From Poriferisulfidus sp963668445 (GTDB lineage Bacteria > Pseudomonadota > Gammaproteobacteria > Poriferisulfidales > Poriferisulfidaceae), in the NCBI GenBank assembly GCA_963668445.1, contig OY764335.1:496001-560000 (forward strand): a stretch of DNA of 64,000 nucleotides, written 5' to 3'. The notes below the pieces were generated by a model. It did not search any database. It had not been told where the DNA came from and worked only from the letters and a program-made list of their open reading frames with translations. This document shows positions 36,790 to 47,434 of this stretch, piece after piece (position 1 is the first letter of the stretch; each line of letters opens with the position of its first letter). The position numbers and the translations under genes were made by a program.

Positions 36790-37110
36790 ATTTGGCGCGC
36801 AAGGCGGCGGCCCGCGCTCGCCGCAGGTGCGGGCTTGGCGGGCTCGGCTGGAAGACGAGCTTCGTTAGGCACCGGCGCTTGGAATCTTCCCGGCCCCTTT
36901 CCGCCATGCGCTGAAGCCCATGGCGTGGCTCGATGCGCCCGTCCGGCGCGATTCCCAACGCTTCGTCGCTGTCCGGCTTCGGTCGCTCCGCTCCCTGCGC
37001 CGAACAGCGAGCCGCGACCCGGCGCCATCCGCCCACTCCTCGGTCCTGTTAAACTTGTTGCACTTGCAATTTGAATCCAGGTTTGGCTTGACAAAAAACC
37101 GCGCAGCAAC

Positions 37111-37138
37111 TTGCGAAGACCATATTTTTTGGTATAAT
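37111..37138 (+). promoter_or_regulatory. Putative promoter of aprM-aprB-aprA
   Basis: TTGCGA (37111-37116) and a perfect TATAAT (37133-37138) with a 16-base spacer stand about 50 bases before aprM. Because an in-frame ATG overlaps this -10, it cannot be the start codon if the promoter is used, which supports the ATG at 37188. Confidence 0.5.
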
Positions 37139-37187
37139 GGGCGAATCTGAGCACCCACAAACAGGAAGACCCCGGGTTCCAAAAGAC

Positions 37188-37967
37188 ATGTTTGCCAGCA
37201 ATCCCTTTGCTGAGCTGTCGGCGTACATTTCCAGCGCCGTGGCACAGGCTTTCGTCGCAGTGATGTTCGTGCTGGTCGTGGCGGGCACGCTGTTTGATGT
37301 CATCCATAAGAAGAGCGCCAAATACTTTTTTGAAGACTGGCAGAAAGCCAAGAGCAAAGGAGCCAGGCAAGTCGGAGGCGGGGAAGTCGTATCCATGGCC
37401 GCACGTACCTTGGCGAGCGAAGTGCTGACATCATCGGAATTTTGCTCCGCTCGGCGCAGGATCGCCCATTTGCTGACAATGTACGGCTTTGTCGCCTATA
37501 TCGTGGCAACCGCCGTCATGGTATTCGGATACCCGACTTCGGCCAGTCCGACACCTGTCGTCTGGCCGATGGTGTGGCACATTGGAGCGCTGATGGTTTG
37601 CGTTGGCGGGTACTGGTTCTGGTTTTTCATTCGCGTCGATGTCACGGCCGAGGGCCATTCGCCGTTCCGCATCGTGCGCGCCGACCTGTTCGTCCTCTCG
37701 CTGGTGGCGAGCACGACCTTGGCCTTGGCCTGGTCATGGCTGCAGCCATCGATGCTTGGGTGGCTGTTTTTTGGGCTGTACGTGCTGGCTAGCGCCATCC
37801 TGTTCGGATCCGTACCTTGGTCCAAGTTTGCGCATATGTTTTTCAAGCCTTCTGCCGCCTTGCAGAAAAGGGTGGCGGAAGCGGCCGGCACGAGAAGCAA
37901 TTTGCCGGCGCCGGTGGACAAGCCCGAAACATTCGGTTCGGCGCGCCGGCTGCCGATGGATTATTGA
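37188..37967 (+). CDS. aprM: AprM, putative membrane anchor of APS reductase
   Basis: AprM is found in sulfur oxidisers beside aprBA and is thought to anchor AprBA and pass its electrons to the quinone pool, replacing the Qmo complex. This 259-residue protein has membrane segments near residues 15-35 (AQAFVAVMFVLVVAGTLFDVI), 97-115, 125-145 (GALMVCVGGYWFWFFI), 160-180 and 185-205. The order aprM-aprB-aprA is that of the AprM-type loci of sulfur-oxidising proteobacteria. Direct proof of electron transfer by AprM is limited. The ATG at 37188 was preferred since the upstream ATG overlaps the promoter. Confidence 0.85.
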   Translation: MFASNPFAELSAYISSAVAQAFVAVMFVLVVAGTLFDVIHKKSAKYFFEDWQKAKSKGARQVGGGEVVSMAARTLASEVLTSSEFCSARRRIAHLLTMYGFVAYIVATAVMVFGYPTSASPTPVVWPMVWHIGALMVCVGGYWFWFFIRVDVTAEGHSPFRIVRADLFVLSLVASTTLALAWSWLQPSMLGWLFFGLYVLASAILFGSVPWSKFAHMFFKPSAALQKRVAEAAGTRSNLPAPVDKPETFGSARRLPMDY

Positions 37968-38003
37968 CCCACCCAGCTTGGTAGCAGGAGGAAACACAAT
38001 ACC

Positions 38004-38438
38004 ATGCCAACTTTCGTATACATGACACGCTGCGACGGCTGCGGCCACTGCGTCGATATCTGCCCTTCGGACATCATGCACATCGATAAGACCTATCGGC
38101 GCGCCTACAACATTGAGCCCAACATGTGCTGGGAGTGCTACTCCTGCGTGAAGGCTTGCCCGCAAAATGCGATTGATGCGCGCGGCTATGCCGATTTTGC
38201 GCCTCTCGGCCACAGCGTCAGAGCGCTTCGTGAAGAAGAAAAGGGCACGATTTCCTGGAAAATCCTGTTCCGCGACGGCCGGGAGAAGAATTTCGTTTCG
38301 CCGATCCGGACCACCAAATGGGGCACGATTCCGTCCCCGGCCGAGTTGGAGGCACCCGGTGCGGAAGCGATGCAATCTCAAGAACTCGCGCACGAACCGG
38401 ATGCGCTCAACATCGACGGCGGACTACCCACGCTGTAG
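38004..38438 (+). CDS. aprB: APS reductase beta subunit, AprM-linked copy
   Basis: AprB is the ferredoxin-like subunit that carries electrons from the FAD of AprA through two [4Fe-4S] clusters. The 144-residue protein has Cys10-x2-Cys13-x2-Cys16-x3-Cys20 (MTRCDGCGHCVDICPSD) and Cys42-x2-Cys45-x2-Cys48-x3-Cys52 (MCWECYSCVKACPQNA). The first cluster uses the compact bacterial spacing, whereas the second aprB of this window has a longer x7 loop. The C-terminal tail wraps AprA in known structures (FVSPIRTTKWGTIPSP). AGGAGG precedes the ATG. Confidence 0.95.
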   Translation: MPTFVYMTRCDGCGHCVDICPSDIMHIDKTYRRAYNIEPNMCWECYSCVKACPQNAIDARGYADFAPLGHSVRALREEEKGTISWKILFRDGREKNFVSPIRTTKWGTIPSPAELEAPGAEAMQSQELAHEPDALNIDGGLPTL

Positions 38439-38467
38439 ATGGCCCACTAAAGCAAAAGCAGGAGCAC

Positions 38468-40315
38468 ATGATGGGATGGCTTAACCGAAGGAAAACGATC
38501 CTTGTGGATTCCGATGTCCTCGTCGTCGGCGGCGGCATGGCCGGCTGCGGGGCCACGTACGAATCCAAATACTGGGGACGCGACCTGAAGGTGGTCTGCG
38601 TCGAAAAGGCGAATATCGAGCGCAGCGGCGCAGTCGCCCAAGGCCTGTACGCAATCAACTGCTACATGGGCATGCAGTGGGGCGAGAACCAGCCAGAGGA
38701 TCATGTCCGCTATGCGCGCAGCGACCTCATGGGGCTTGTGCGGGAAGATTTGGGCTACGACATCGCCCGGCACGTCGATGCCACGGTGCATAAGTTTGAA
38801 GAATGGGGCCTCCCCATCATGCGGGATCCGGAAACGGGGCGCTACCAGCGCGAGGGCAAATGGCAGATCATGATCCATGGCGAAAGCTACAAGCCGATTG
38901 TTGCTGAGGCTGCCCGCAAGGCTGCCGACGAGATATACAACCGCATCATGGTGACGCACCTGCTGATGGACGAGCTGAAACCGAACCGCGTGGCCGGTGC
39001 CGTCGGCTTCAATGTCCGCACGGGCGATTTCTATGTGTTCCGGTCCAAGGCCGTAATCGTTTGTGCCGGCGGTGCCTCGCACATATACAAGCCCCGCTCT
39101 GTGGGCGAAGGCATGGGGCGCACGTGGTATGCCCCGTGGAGCAGCGCATCGGCCTATGCGCTCCCGATTCTCGCCGGTGCCAAGATGACGCAAATGGAGA
39201 ATCGGATCGTCCTTGCCCGGTTCAAGGACGGCTACGGCCCTGTCGGTGCCTACTTCCTGCACCTCAAGACTTATACGCAGAACGGCTACGGCGAGGAATA
39301 CGAATCCAAATGGTATGAGCAGACGAAGGCGCTCGTCGGCGATTACATCGACAAGCATCCGACTCCGACCTGTCTGCGCAACCATGCTTTCCTTGAAGAA
39401 GTGAAAGCGGGCAGAGGCCCCATCCGCATGGTGACCAAAGAGGCTTTCCAGGATCCGCATAAGGAGACCGTGGGATGGGAGAACTTTCTCGGCATGACCA
39501 TCGGCCAAGCGGTCGTTTGGGCGTCGCAGAACATCGACCCCAAGCATACCAACCCGGAACTGACGACTTCCGAGCCCTACGTCATGGGCTCTCATGCCAC
39601 CTGCTCGGGAGCTTGGGCAAGCGGCCCTTCGGATTGCGCGCCTTCGGATTATCAGTGGGGCTACAACCGCATGATGACCGTGGAAGGACTATTCGGCGCA
39701 GGGGACACGATCGGCGGCACCGCGCACAAGTTTTCGTCGGGCTCCTACACGGAAGGCCGAATCGCGGCCAAGGCAGCGGTCAATTACGTGAACGACATGA
39801 AAAACGAAAAGATTCGAGTCGGCGAAAAACAGTATCAGGATCTAAAGAAGGCCATCTACAAGCCCTTGGAAAATTACGAAGTCGGTCGTAACGAGATCGT
39901 GGCGGGGACCGTCTCGCCAAGCTACATCTTGCCGATCCACGGCCTGCAACGCCTGGAAAAGATCATGGACGAATATGTCGGTGGCATTAGCACGAACTAT
40001 GTGACCAATGAGCCCTTGCTGACTCGCGGCTTGGAGCTGCTGGACATGCTGAAGGAGGACCTCGACAATATCGGGGCCGAAGACCTTCATCAACTGCAAA
40101 GGGCATGGGAGCTTCAACACCGGTTTCTGGCTTCGCAGTCGGTGGCCCACCATACGCTGTTCCGCAAGGAGACGCGTTGGCCGGGGTACTACTACCGGGG
40201 CGATTTCCCGAAACTCAACGACGAGGACTGGCACTGCTTCACTCTGTCCCGCTATGATCGGAGTTCCGACAGCTGGGAGGTGGAGAAGGCTCCCGTCCAC
40301 CACATAATCGACTAA
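38468..40315 (+). CDS. aprA: APS reductase alpha subunit, AprM-linked copy
   Basis: AprA is the FAD subunit that interconverts APS with sulfite and AMP in the cytosol. The 615-residue protein has the FAD-binding motif VLVVGGGMAGCGATYE, ERSGAVAQGLYAINCYMG near the flavin, LRNHAFLEEVKAGRGPI, and the AHKFSSGSYTEGRIAAKAA stretch with the His and Ser-rich loop near the active site. In a sulfur oxidiser the enzyme is expected to run from sulfite to APS. The start has AGGAG at good spacing; a second ATG follows at once. It is about 40 residues shorter than the second AprA of the window, and the two are clearly diverged. Confidence 0.96.
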   Translation: MMGWLNRRKTILVDSDVLVVGGGMAGCGATYESKYWGRDLKVVCVEKANIERSGAVAQGLYAINCYMGMQWGENQPEDHVRYARSDLMGLVREDLGYDIARHVDATVHKFEEWGLPIMRDPETGRYQREGKWQIMIHGESYKPIVAEAARKAADEIYNRIMVTHLLMDELKPNRVAGAVGFNVRTGDFYVFRSKAVIVCAGGASHIYKPRSVGEGMGRTWYAPWSSASAYALPILAGAKMTQMENRIVLARFKDGYGPVGAYFLHLKTYTQNGYGEEYESKWYEQTKALVGDYIDKHPTPTCLRNHAFLEEVKAGRGPIRMVTKEAFQDPHKETVGWENFLGMTIGQAVVWASQNIDPKHTNPELTTSEPYVMGSHATCSGAWASGPSDCAPSDYQWGYNRMMTVEGLFGAGDTIGGTAHKFSSGSYTEGRIAAKAAVNYVNDMKNEKIRVGEKQYQDLKKAIYKPLENYEVGRNEIVAGTVSPSYILPIHGLQRLEKIMDEYVGGISTNYVTNEPLLTRGLELLDMLKEDLDNIGAEDLHQLQRAWELQHRFLASQSVAHHTLFRKETRWPGYYYRGDFPKLNDEDWHCFTLSRYDRSSDSWEVEKAPVHHIID

Positions 40316-40562
40316 GCGGCGCGGCGCTTGTGCCCTAATTGATCGCTCGGCGGGTGCCCGCCTGTCCCAAGCTTTTGCGAACCGGAGACGTTCATCAAAG
40401 CGTTGTGGCCGGTTCGGCCGCCTTGCGCCGGCAGCGTTTTCCGTCCGCTCCGGGAAGCCTTCCGAAGTTCCGAGAGGAATTGCATGCGCTTGTTGCCCCG
40501 CTGAATGGCGCGGCTTCGAAACCCGATGGAAATTCCGGTGACCGGGGAAGGGTTTTGGCGAT
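40316..40562. other. Intergenic region without recognised gene
   Basis: The ~380 bases between aprA and katG hold no recognised gene. A short GC-rich hairpin (GGCGG-GTGC-CCGCC near 40352) lacks a T run, so it is not called a terminator. The right end contains the katG promoter candidate listed separately. Confidence 0.4.
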
Positions 40563-40589
40563 TTGGACTCCGTCCAAATATGGTACAAT
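40563..40589 (+). promoter_or_regulatory. Putative katG promoter
   Basis: TTGGAC (40563-40568) and TACAAT (40584-40589) with a 15-base spacer lie about 106 bases before the katG ATG, leaving a long leader. OxyR control is usual for katG, but no OxyR site was identified with confidence. Confidence 0.35.
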
Positions 40590-40694
40590 GGGCTACGCTC
40601 TGGGGATGGGTCGGAAATTCCTCGAGAACCGGTTCCCCGAGCCAGAGGCGCAAAGATCCGACAAAAGCAGCAATATAAGGAGGAGGAACGACTT

Positions 40695-42887
<2,193 letters not shown>

Positions 42888-42900
42888 ATTAGACGCATAG

Positions 42901-42940
42901 GGGGCGCTTCGCTCCATCGTGAAGCGCTCCCTTTCTCTTT
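42901..42940 (+). terminator. Hairpin terminator after katG
   Basis: GGGGCGCTTC (42901-42910) and GAAGCGCTCC (42921-42930) form a ten-base stem, with one G-T pair, around a ten-base loop, followed by a pyrimidine-rich CTTTCTCTTT. It begins 13 bases after the katG stop. Confidence 0.75.
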
Positions 42941-43078
42941 GGGAACATCCGGAGCGTTCGTCTCCAAACACAGAAGCCCGCCTCTCGAAACGGCCAGAAA
43001 CATGTTGTTCGCCAATCTAAAGACACTCGCTGGCGATTGCGGTGCAGCAGCCTGAATCGGGCTGTTCGCGGCAGCGCA

Positions 43079-44293
43079 TCAGAATGATGGGGAATCCGCT
43101 TCTGCGGATTTTCGTATGTGGTTCCCTTTTCCATCAGGGGCGCGGGTCATCGTCTCTAGCCCCTCGCGGTAATAGTCTTGCGCCGCTTCACGTAGGCCTA
43201 ATTGCTCCAGTGCTTCCGCCAGTTCCCGACATAGCGCGGCGTTCGAGCCTTGCTGCACGGCGCGTTCCAAGTAGCGGCGCGCCGGCTCCCATTCTCCGAG
43301 CCGGGCATGCAGCCGGGCCAGAGTACGCAGTGCCATCGACCGCTCCGGTTCGCGCTTAAGCCACGATTCCGCATGCCGGATCATGTCGTGCGTGACTGGA
43401 TCCGGGAGGTTGGCGTACAACTCCATGCCCGCTTCGCTGGCAGCCATGCTGCGCACATGCTGCTCCAGTTCCGGCAGGTTCGTTCCGCAACACTGCAGAG
43501 CGGCTGCATACATGCGCAATACTTCCGGATCATCGCGGGCATGGGCCAGCTTGGGCCACAGGGATTTCAGCCCGGGTCCGTCGGCCTTGGCGCATAGGCG
43601 GCCCGTCGCCTCCTGCTGCCATTCGCGAACTTCGTTTTGGAGCAGATGCGTGCGAGCGGTAGGGGATTGCGCAAGTTCCAGCAGGCTCGTCCAATTGCTC
43701 AGTTCCCGGTAGCAGCGGGCCAGATGGCGCAGGGTGCGCGGATGCTGCTGGTCGCATCCGTCGGGTGCTTGCAGTACGGCCAGTGCTTCTTCCCACTCAT
43801 GCGCCGCAACAAGGCCATCGGCGCGCAACATGGCGCAAATCTGTTGATAGGCAGGGTCGTCGATGGCCCGCAAATGTTGTTCCCAAGCCGGCCGATCGTT
43901 CGTTTGCGTGGCCGCCGCCGCCGCGAGCAGGCGCAGCAAGGGATGCTTGGGGCTGATCTTGGCTGCTTGCGCCATATCGCGCTGCGCCTGGTCCGGAGCG
44001 TCTTCCAGCATGGCGCGCAAGCCGCGGGCCAGCAACGCGTCGGTATGGCGGCGGCGGCGGTTGCGATTGCGGGAGCGGATGCGTTGCGGCGCTGCCATCA
44101 GCCGCGACAGCGTCCAGACCAGCGCGAAGAACCCGAACATCGCCCCGATGCCGAGAAGCAGCGCCATCAGCAGCGACATGTTCGCCGTGTAGTCGGCCAG
44201 ATGCACGATGATTCGTCCGCCCTGCATTTGGGTGGCCAAGACGGCCAGTACGGCGGCCAGCACCGCGACGAGCGTCAGCACCAAGAGTCTCAT
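43079..44293 (-). CDS. hemY: HemY, haem-locus membrane TPR protein
   Basis: The gammaproteobacterial HemY is an inner-membrane protein with a TPR-rich cytosolic or periplasmic part, encoded at the hemCDXY locus and linked to haem synthesis by genetics; it is not protoporphyrinogen oxidase. The 404-residue product has two N-terminal membrane segments (LLVLTLVAVLAAVLAVLATQM and LLMALLLGIGAMFGFFALVWTL) and helical repeats including RTLARLHARLGEWEPARRYLERAV. It overlaps hemX by four bases and is the last gene of the operon. Confidence 0.93.
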   Translation of the reverse strand: MRLLVLTLVAVLAAVLAVLATQMQGGRIIVHLADYTANMSLLMALLLGIGAMFGFFALVWTLSRLMAAPQRIRSRNRNRRRRHTDALLARGLRAMLEDAPDQAQRDMAQAAKISPKHPLLRLLAAAAATQTNDRPAWEQHLRAIDDPAYQQICAMLRADGLVAAHEWEEALAVLQAPDGCDQQHPRTLRHLARCYRELSNWTSLLELAQSPTARTHLLQNEVREWQQEATGRLCAKADGPGLKSLWPKLAHARDDPEVLRMYAAALQCCGTNLPELEQHVRSMAASEAGMELYANLPDPVTHDMIRHAESWLKREPERSMALRTLARLHARLGEWEPARRYLERAVQQGSNAALCRELAEALEQLGLREAAQDYYREGLETMTRAPDGKGNHIRKSAEADSPSF

Positions 44294-45267
44294 CGGGTTT
44301 GGGACAGGGTATGGCGCAACAGCGGAAAATCAATGTCGGGCGGAAACGGATGCTCCCCGCGCAAGGTTTCAAGATCCTGCTTCAGTGCCGGGTACGCGTC
44401 GTCCAGCGCCGGATCGGCCAGCAGCACCAACGCATGTTCGATGGAATGCGCATAATCCTCAGAGCGGTGCGATTGCAAGGACAGACGCGCCAAGTACAGT
44501 TCGGTTTGCACGGCATACAAAATGAGCACATGCTGGTAGGCCGAGATGGTTTGCACGGCCTGCGGGGCACCTTGGCGTACGGTGAGATGCTCTCCGAAAT
44601 TGACGGTCAGATCGTCCCAAAACGCTTCCCAGCTGTCAGACGGCGGCGTGTGGTTTTGGTGCGCGACGGCGGTTTGGAGTTCGCCGATCTTGTCGCTCAG
44701 CACCAGCCAGCTGGCCGTCAAGATGCGATGGGCGCGGTCGGCTTTCTGGCCGGTGTAGCCTTCCAGCGTTGCCAGCGCTTCATCCAGCTGCTGGATCAAG
44801 GTGTGGTAGCGGACCTGATCCATGGTCTTGAGAATGCGCCGGGCTTGGCGCATGGCGCTGAGCGTGCCCAAAGGGTCTTGCAGATAGTTTTGCTTGTACT
44901 GCGCGATCTGCAGCAGGAAGGAGATTTCCTCGATCGGGTACTGGCGCGGATCGGGCGCGATCGTGATGGGCGCAAGTTTCTCCTGCAGTAGCGTGTCGTA
45001 GGCCGTATAGCGGATGCGCAATTCTTCAAGGAACTGATCGACCAGGTCCTGCGTGTGTTGCTGTTCGCCCGACAGCGTTGCAAGCCGCTGCTCAATGTTG
45101 CCCAGTGCCTGATGCGCAGTCTTGTGTGTATCGATCTGGCGGTCGCGGAGTTCTTGGAAGCGGCTTTGGGATTTGGACCAGTGGACGTACAGGGCGCCGC
45201 CGACCAGCAGCATGCCGAGCCAGCCGACCGCCGTCAGCGCGAGGAGCAGGCGCGTACCGCGGCTCAT
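44290..45267 (-). CDS. hemX: HemX-like membrane protein
   Basis: HemX was once annotated as a uroporphyrin methyltransferase, but it lacks a known catalytic domain; its role at the haem locus is unclear. The 325-residue protein has one N-terminal membrane anchor (LLLALTAVGWLGMLLVGGALYV), a coiled-coil-like region (FQELRDRQIDTHKTAHQALGNIEQRLATLSGEQQ) and the family's helical C-terminal domain (EEISFLLQIAQYKQNYLQDP, ADRAHRILTASWLVLSDK). ATGA junctions join it to hemD and hemY. Confidence 0.92.
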   Translation of the reverse strand: MSRGTRLLLALTAVGWLGMLLVGGALYVHWSKSQSRFQELRDRQIDTHKTAHQALGNIEQRLATLSGEQQHTQDLVDQFLEELRIRYTAYDTLLQEKLAPITIAPDPRQYPIEEISFLLQIAQYKQNYLQDPLGTLSAMRQARRILKTMDQVRYHTLIQQLDEALATLEGYTGQKADRAHRILTASWLVLSDKIGELQTAVAHQNHTPPSDSWEAFWDDLTVNFGEHLTVRQGAPQAVQTISAYQHVLILYAVQTELYLARLSLQSHRSEDYAHSIEHALVLLADPALDDAYPALKQDLETLRGEHPFPPDIDFPLLRHTLSQTR

Positions 45268-46034
45268 GCGGGTTCCGGTGCGGTCGTGAAGTTGCGGAGG
45301 ATGGCGTCTATCATGGCATCGTCGCCTGGATTGCTTGCGATGCCGCCAATTATGGCGTAGCCGCGGCCGCGGCAGGCTTCAGCAATACGTTCGTTGCCCG
45401 CCAGCAGCGGGCAGTTGAGGAGTGTCGTGCGTTCTTGCGGCGCGATGCACTGCAACAGGTTGATGGCAATTTCCGCGCTGGTGACGCAGATTAGTTCCGG
45501 CAGGCCGTGGGGCAGATTCTTGAGGGACAGCATGGCGGCAGGTGGTTCGCGGCGGTAGACCTCCAGATAGTGTACTGCCGCGCCGCGCCGATGCAACTCC
45601 GCAGCCAGCAATTCCCGGCCGCCTTGGCCGCGGACAATGACTACGCGACGGTCGGGCAGTGCCTGGAATTCGTCCAATGCCAGCAGTGCTTCGCTGTTGT
45701 AGGGCGGTGATGCTTTGAGGTCGACCTCTAGGCCATGTTCCTGAAGCGCTCGGGCGGTCGCGTGGCCGATGGCGGCAATGCGCGGTACTGCAGGCGGATG
45801 GAGGATCGGCCAGTGCGGCGCCAGCCCGCGTGCCGCATTGGCACTAATGAAGATCGCCAAGTCGGCCTCTCGAAGACGCTGGAGAGCAGCCGCATCCGGT
45901 TCTTGCAGCACGATTCGAAGTGCCGGGAAGACGTCTGCGATAGCTCCGTGCTCCTGCAGACGCCGACGCATAGCTTGAGCTTGTCCGGCAGGGCGGGTCA
46001 GCAGAATGCGGCGACCAGTCAGTGCGGCATTCAT
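45264..46034 (-). CDS. hemD: Uroporphyrinogen-III synthase
   Basis: HemD cyclises hydroxymethylbilane with inversion of ring D to uroporphyrinogen III, a precursor of haem, sirohaem and B12. The 256-residue protein has the two-domain fold signs of the family: RRILLTRPAGQAQAMRRRL at the start, IFISANAARGL, AIGHATARALQEHG, VIVRGQGGRELLAAELHRRGA and ICVTSAEIAINLLQ. Sequence identity in HemD is low in general, but the place between hemC and hemX makes the call secure. Confidence 0.94.
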   Translation of the reverse strand: MNAALTGRRILLTRPAGQAQAMRRRLQEHGAIADVFPALRIVLQEPDAAALQRLREADLAIFISANAARGLAPHWPILHPPAVPRIAAIGHATARALQEHGLEVDLKASPPYNSEALLALDEFQALPDRRVVIVRGQGGRELLAAELHRRGAAVHYLEVYRREPPAAMLSLKNLPHGLPELICVTSAEIAINLLQCIAPQERTTLLNCPLLAGNERIAEACRGRGYAIIGGIASNPGDDAMIDAILRNFTTAPEPA

Positions 46035-46960
46035 GCGAAGCCTGCAACGCCGAGTTCCTTGAGAATGGTGCCGCCGCCTTGGGCCAGCAGGCTCGCGGCG
46101 GCCTCAGCGCCCGCTGCTTCCGGGTCGCCCTGTGCTTCCGCATGCAGCAGCAGCCGGCCGTCGGGGCGGGCTAGACAGGCGCGAAGCCGCACCTCGCCCG
46201 GATGGTCGCAGGTGGCATGGGCGGCAAGCGGAATCTGACAGCTAGCGGACAGGGCGCGGCTGACAGCACGCTCCGCCATGACGGCGGTTGCCGTACGGGG
46301 CTCATGCAGTGCTTGAAGCCAATCGCGCACTCGCGGATGGGCGGCGGCAATCTCGATGCCCAAGGCGCCTTGGCCGATGGCGGGCAGGCAGTCTTCAGGT
46401 TCCAGCAGTTGCGTGATGCGCCGCTCCAGACCAAGCCGCTGGAGGCCGGCATAGGCCAAGATGATGGCCTCGAAGTCGCCAGCGTCCAGACGTTGCAGGC
46501 GCGTTCCGACATTGCCGCGCAAGTCTTCGAACCGCAAGCGGGGAAAGCGCGCCTGCAACTGCGCACGCCGGCGCAGGCTGGACGTGCCGATGCGGCTGTT
46601 GGGAGCGAGCGTCTCGAGCGTTTGCCGTCGCTGGGCGATGACGGCATCGCATGGATTGGCACGGGCGCAAATGGCGGCGATTTCGAGCCCTTCGGGGAGT
46701 TCCGCCGGAAGATCCTTCATGGAATGCACTGCCAGATCGGTGTCGCCGTACAACAGGCTTCTCTCCAACTCCTTGATAAATAATCCTTTTCCTCCAATAG
46801 CGGCCAGCGGATGCTCCAGCATCCGGTCGCCTTGCGTCTGCAGGCGCACTAATTCCGGACGCAGTCCGTGGTGCCGGGCCAGTTCGCCGGCGACCCATTC
46901 GGCCTGCCGGACGGCCAGAGGACTGCGGCGGGTTGCGATGCGGCATCGGGCGGCATTCAT
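46031..46960 (-). CDS. hemC: Hydroxymethylbilane synthase (porphobilinogen deaminase)
   Basis: HemC polymerises four porphobilinogens to hydroxymethylbilane. The 309-residue protein shows IATRRSPLAVRQAEWVAGEL, the catalytic Asp region DLAVHSMKDLPAELPEGL, RIGTSSLRRRAQLQARFP, LRGNVGTRLQRLDAGDFEAIILAYAGL and the dipyrromethane-binding Cys in SASCQIPLAAHA. In most homologues that motif reads GGCQVPI, so the residue before Cys differs but the Cys is kept. It overlaps hemD and the upstream small gene by ATGA junctions. Confidence 0.95.
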   Translation of the reverse strand: MNAARCRIATRRSPLAVRQAEWVAGELARHHGLRPELVRLQTQGDRMLEHPLAAIGGKGLFIKELERSLLYGDTDLAVHSMKDLPAELPEGLEIAAICARANPCDAVIAQRRQTLETLAPNSRIGTSSLRRRAQLQARFPRLRFEDLRGNVGTRLQRLDAGDFEAIILAYAGLQRLGLERRITQLLEPEDCLPAIGQGALGIEIAAAHPRVRDWLQALHEPRTATAVMAERAVSRALSASCQIPLAAHATCDHPGEVRLRACLARPDGRLLLHAEAQGDPEAAGAEAAASLLAQGGGTILKELGVAGFA

Positions 46961-47370
46961 GGCTTTGCGGCATCGAATTGGATGGGGTGCTCGTCAGGCG
47001 CGTAGCTGCGGTCATTGACGAAGGCAATGTCCCAGCCGCCGGAGCGACGGCTCCGGTACTGGATTTGCTTGAGGTCGGGCAGGGATGCGCAAATCATGGC
47101 CAATACTAGGCCCGCTTGGGAGTCGTCGCCTTGGTGTAAGGCCTCCGGGAGCATGCTGGCAGCGAATTGCGCGCACTGGAGCGCATCCGGCCGGTCGTAC
47201 CGCACGCCTGCCGCGCTGAAACCTAGGCGCAACTTGTCTTCCAATTGCGCGATGGCGGTGCGCTGGGCATCGTTGAGGCGGATGGTTCGGTCCAGATGCA
47301 TTTCCAAAGTGCCGTCGATAAGTACGACGACCTTGTTTCGGTAGTTTGCGGGTGCAGATTCGGGGTTCAT
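46957..47370 (-). CDS. Conserved hypothetical protein leading the hem operon
   Basis: I do not recognise this ~137-residue protein. It has no signal peptide or membrane segment and no clear catalytic motif; visible features are YRNKVVVLIDGTLEMHLDRTIRLNDAQRTAIAQLEDKL and a C-terminal QYRSRRSGGWDIAFVNDRSY. It overlaps hemC by an ATGA junction, so it is co-translated with the haem genes, and it is divergent from argH. ATG 47370 was picked; ATG 47382 is also possible. Confidence 0.6.
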   Translation of the reverse strand: MNPESAPANYRNKVVVLIDGTLEMHLDRTIRLNDAQRTAIAQLEDKLRLGFSAAGVRYDRPDALQCAQFAASMLPEALHQGDDSQAGLVLAMICASLPDLKQIQYRSRRSGGWDIAFVNDRSYAPDEHPIQFDAAKP

Positions 47371-47434
47371 AGGGAGCGGCATGGCCGGAAACAGGCGCAG
47401 ACAGGTAAAATGTTGCATATTTCCGGATTCTCGC

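Noticed and set aside
37088..37093. A perfect TTGACA upstream of aprM
   Set aside because: It is 39 bases from the TATAAT, too far to be its -35; TTGCGA at 37111 has proper spacing.
36721..37187. Open frames between the surface protein and aprM
   Set aside because: They have Arg-rich low-complexity composition, no ribosome site and no similarity that I recognise.
40352..40366. Hairpin after the first aprA
   Set aside because: The stem is short and no T run follows, so it does not meet a terminator pattern.
43079..44293. HemY as protoporphyrinogen oxidase
   Set aside because: It is the unrelated gammaproteobacterial membrane/TPR HemY; no FAD-binding motif is present.
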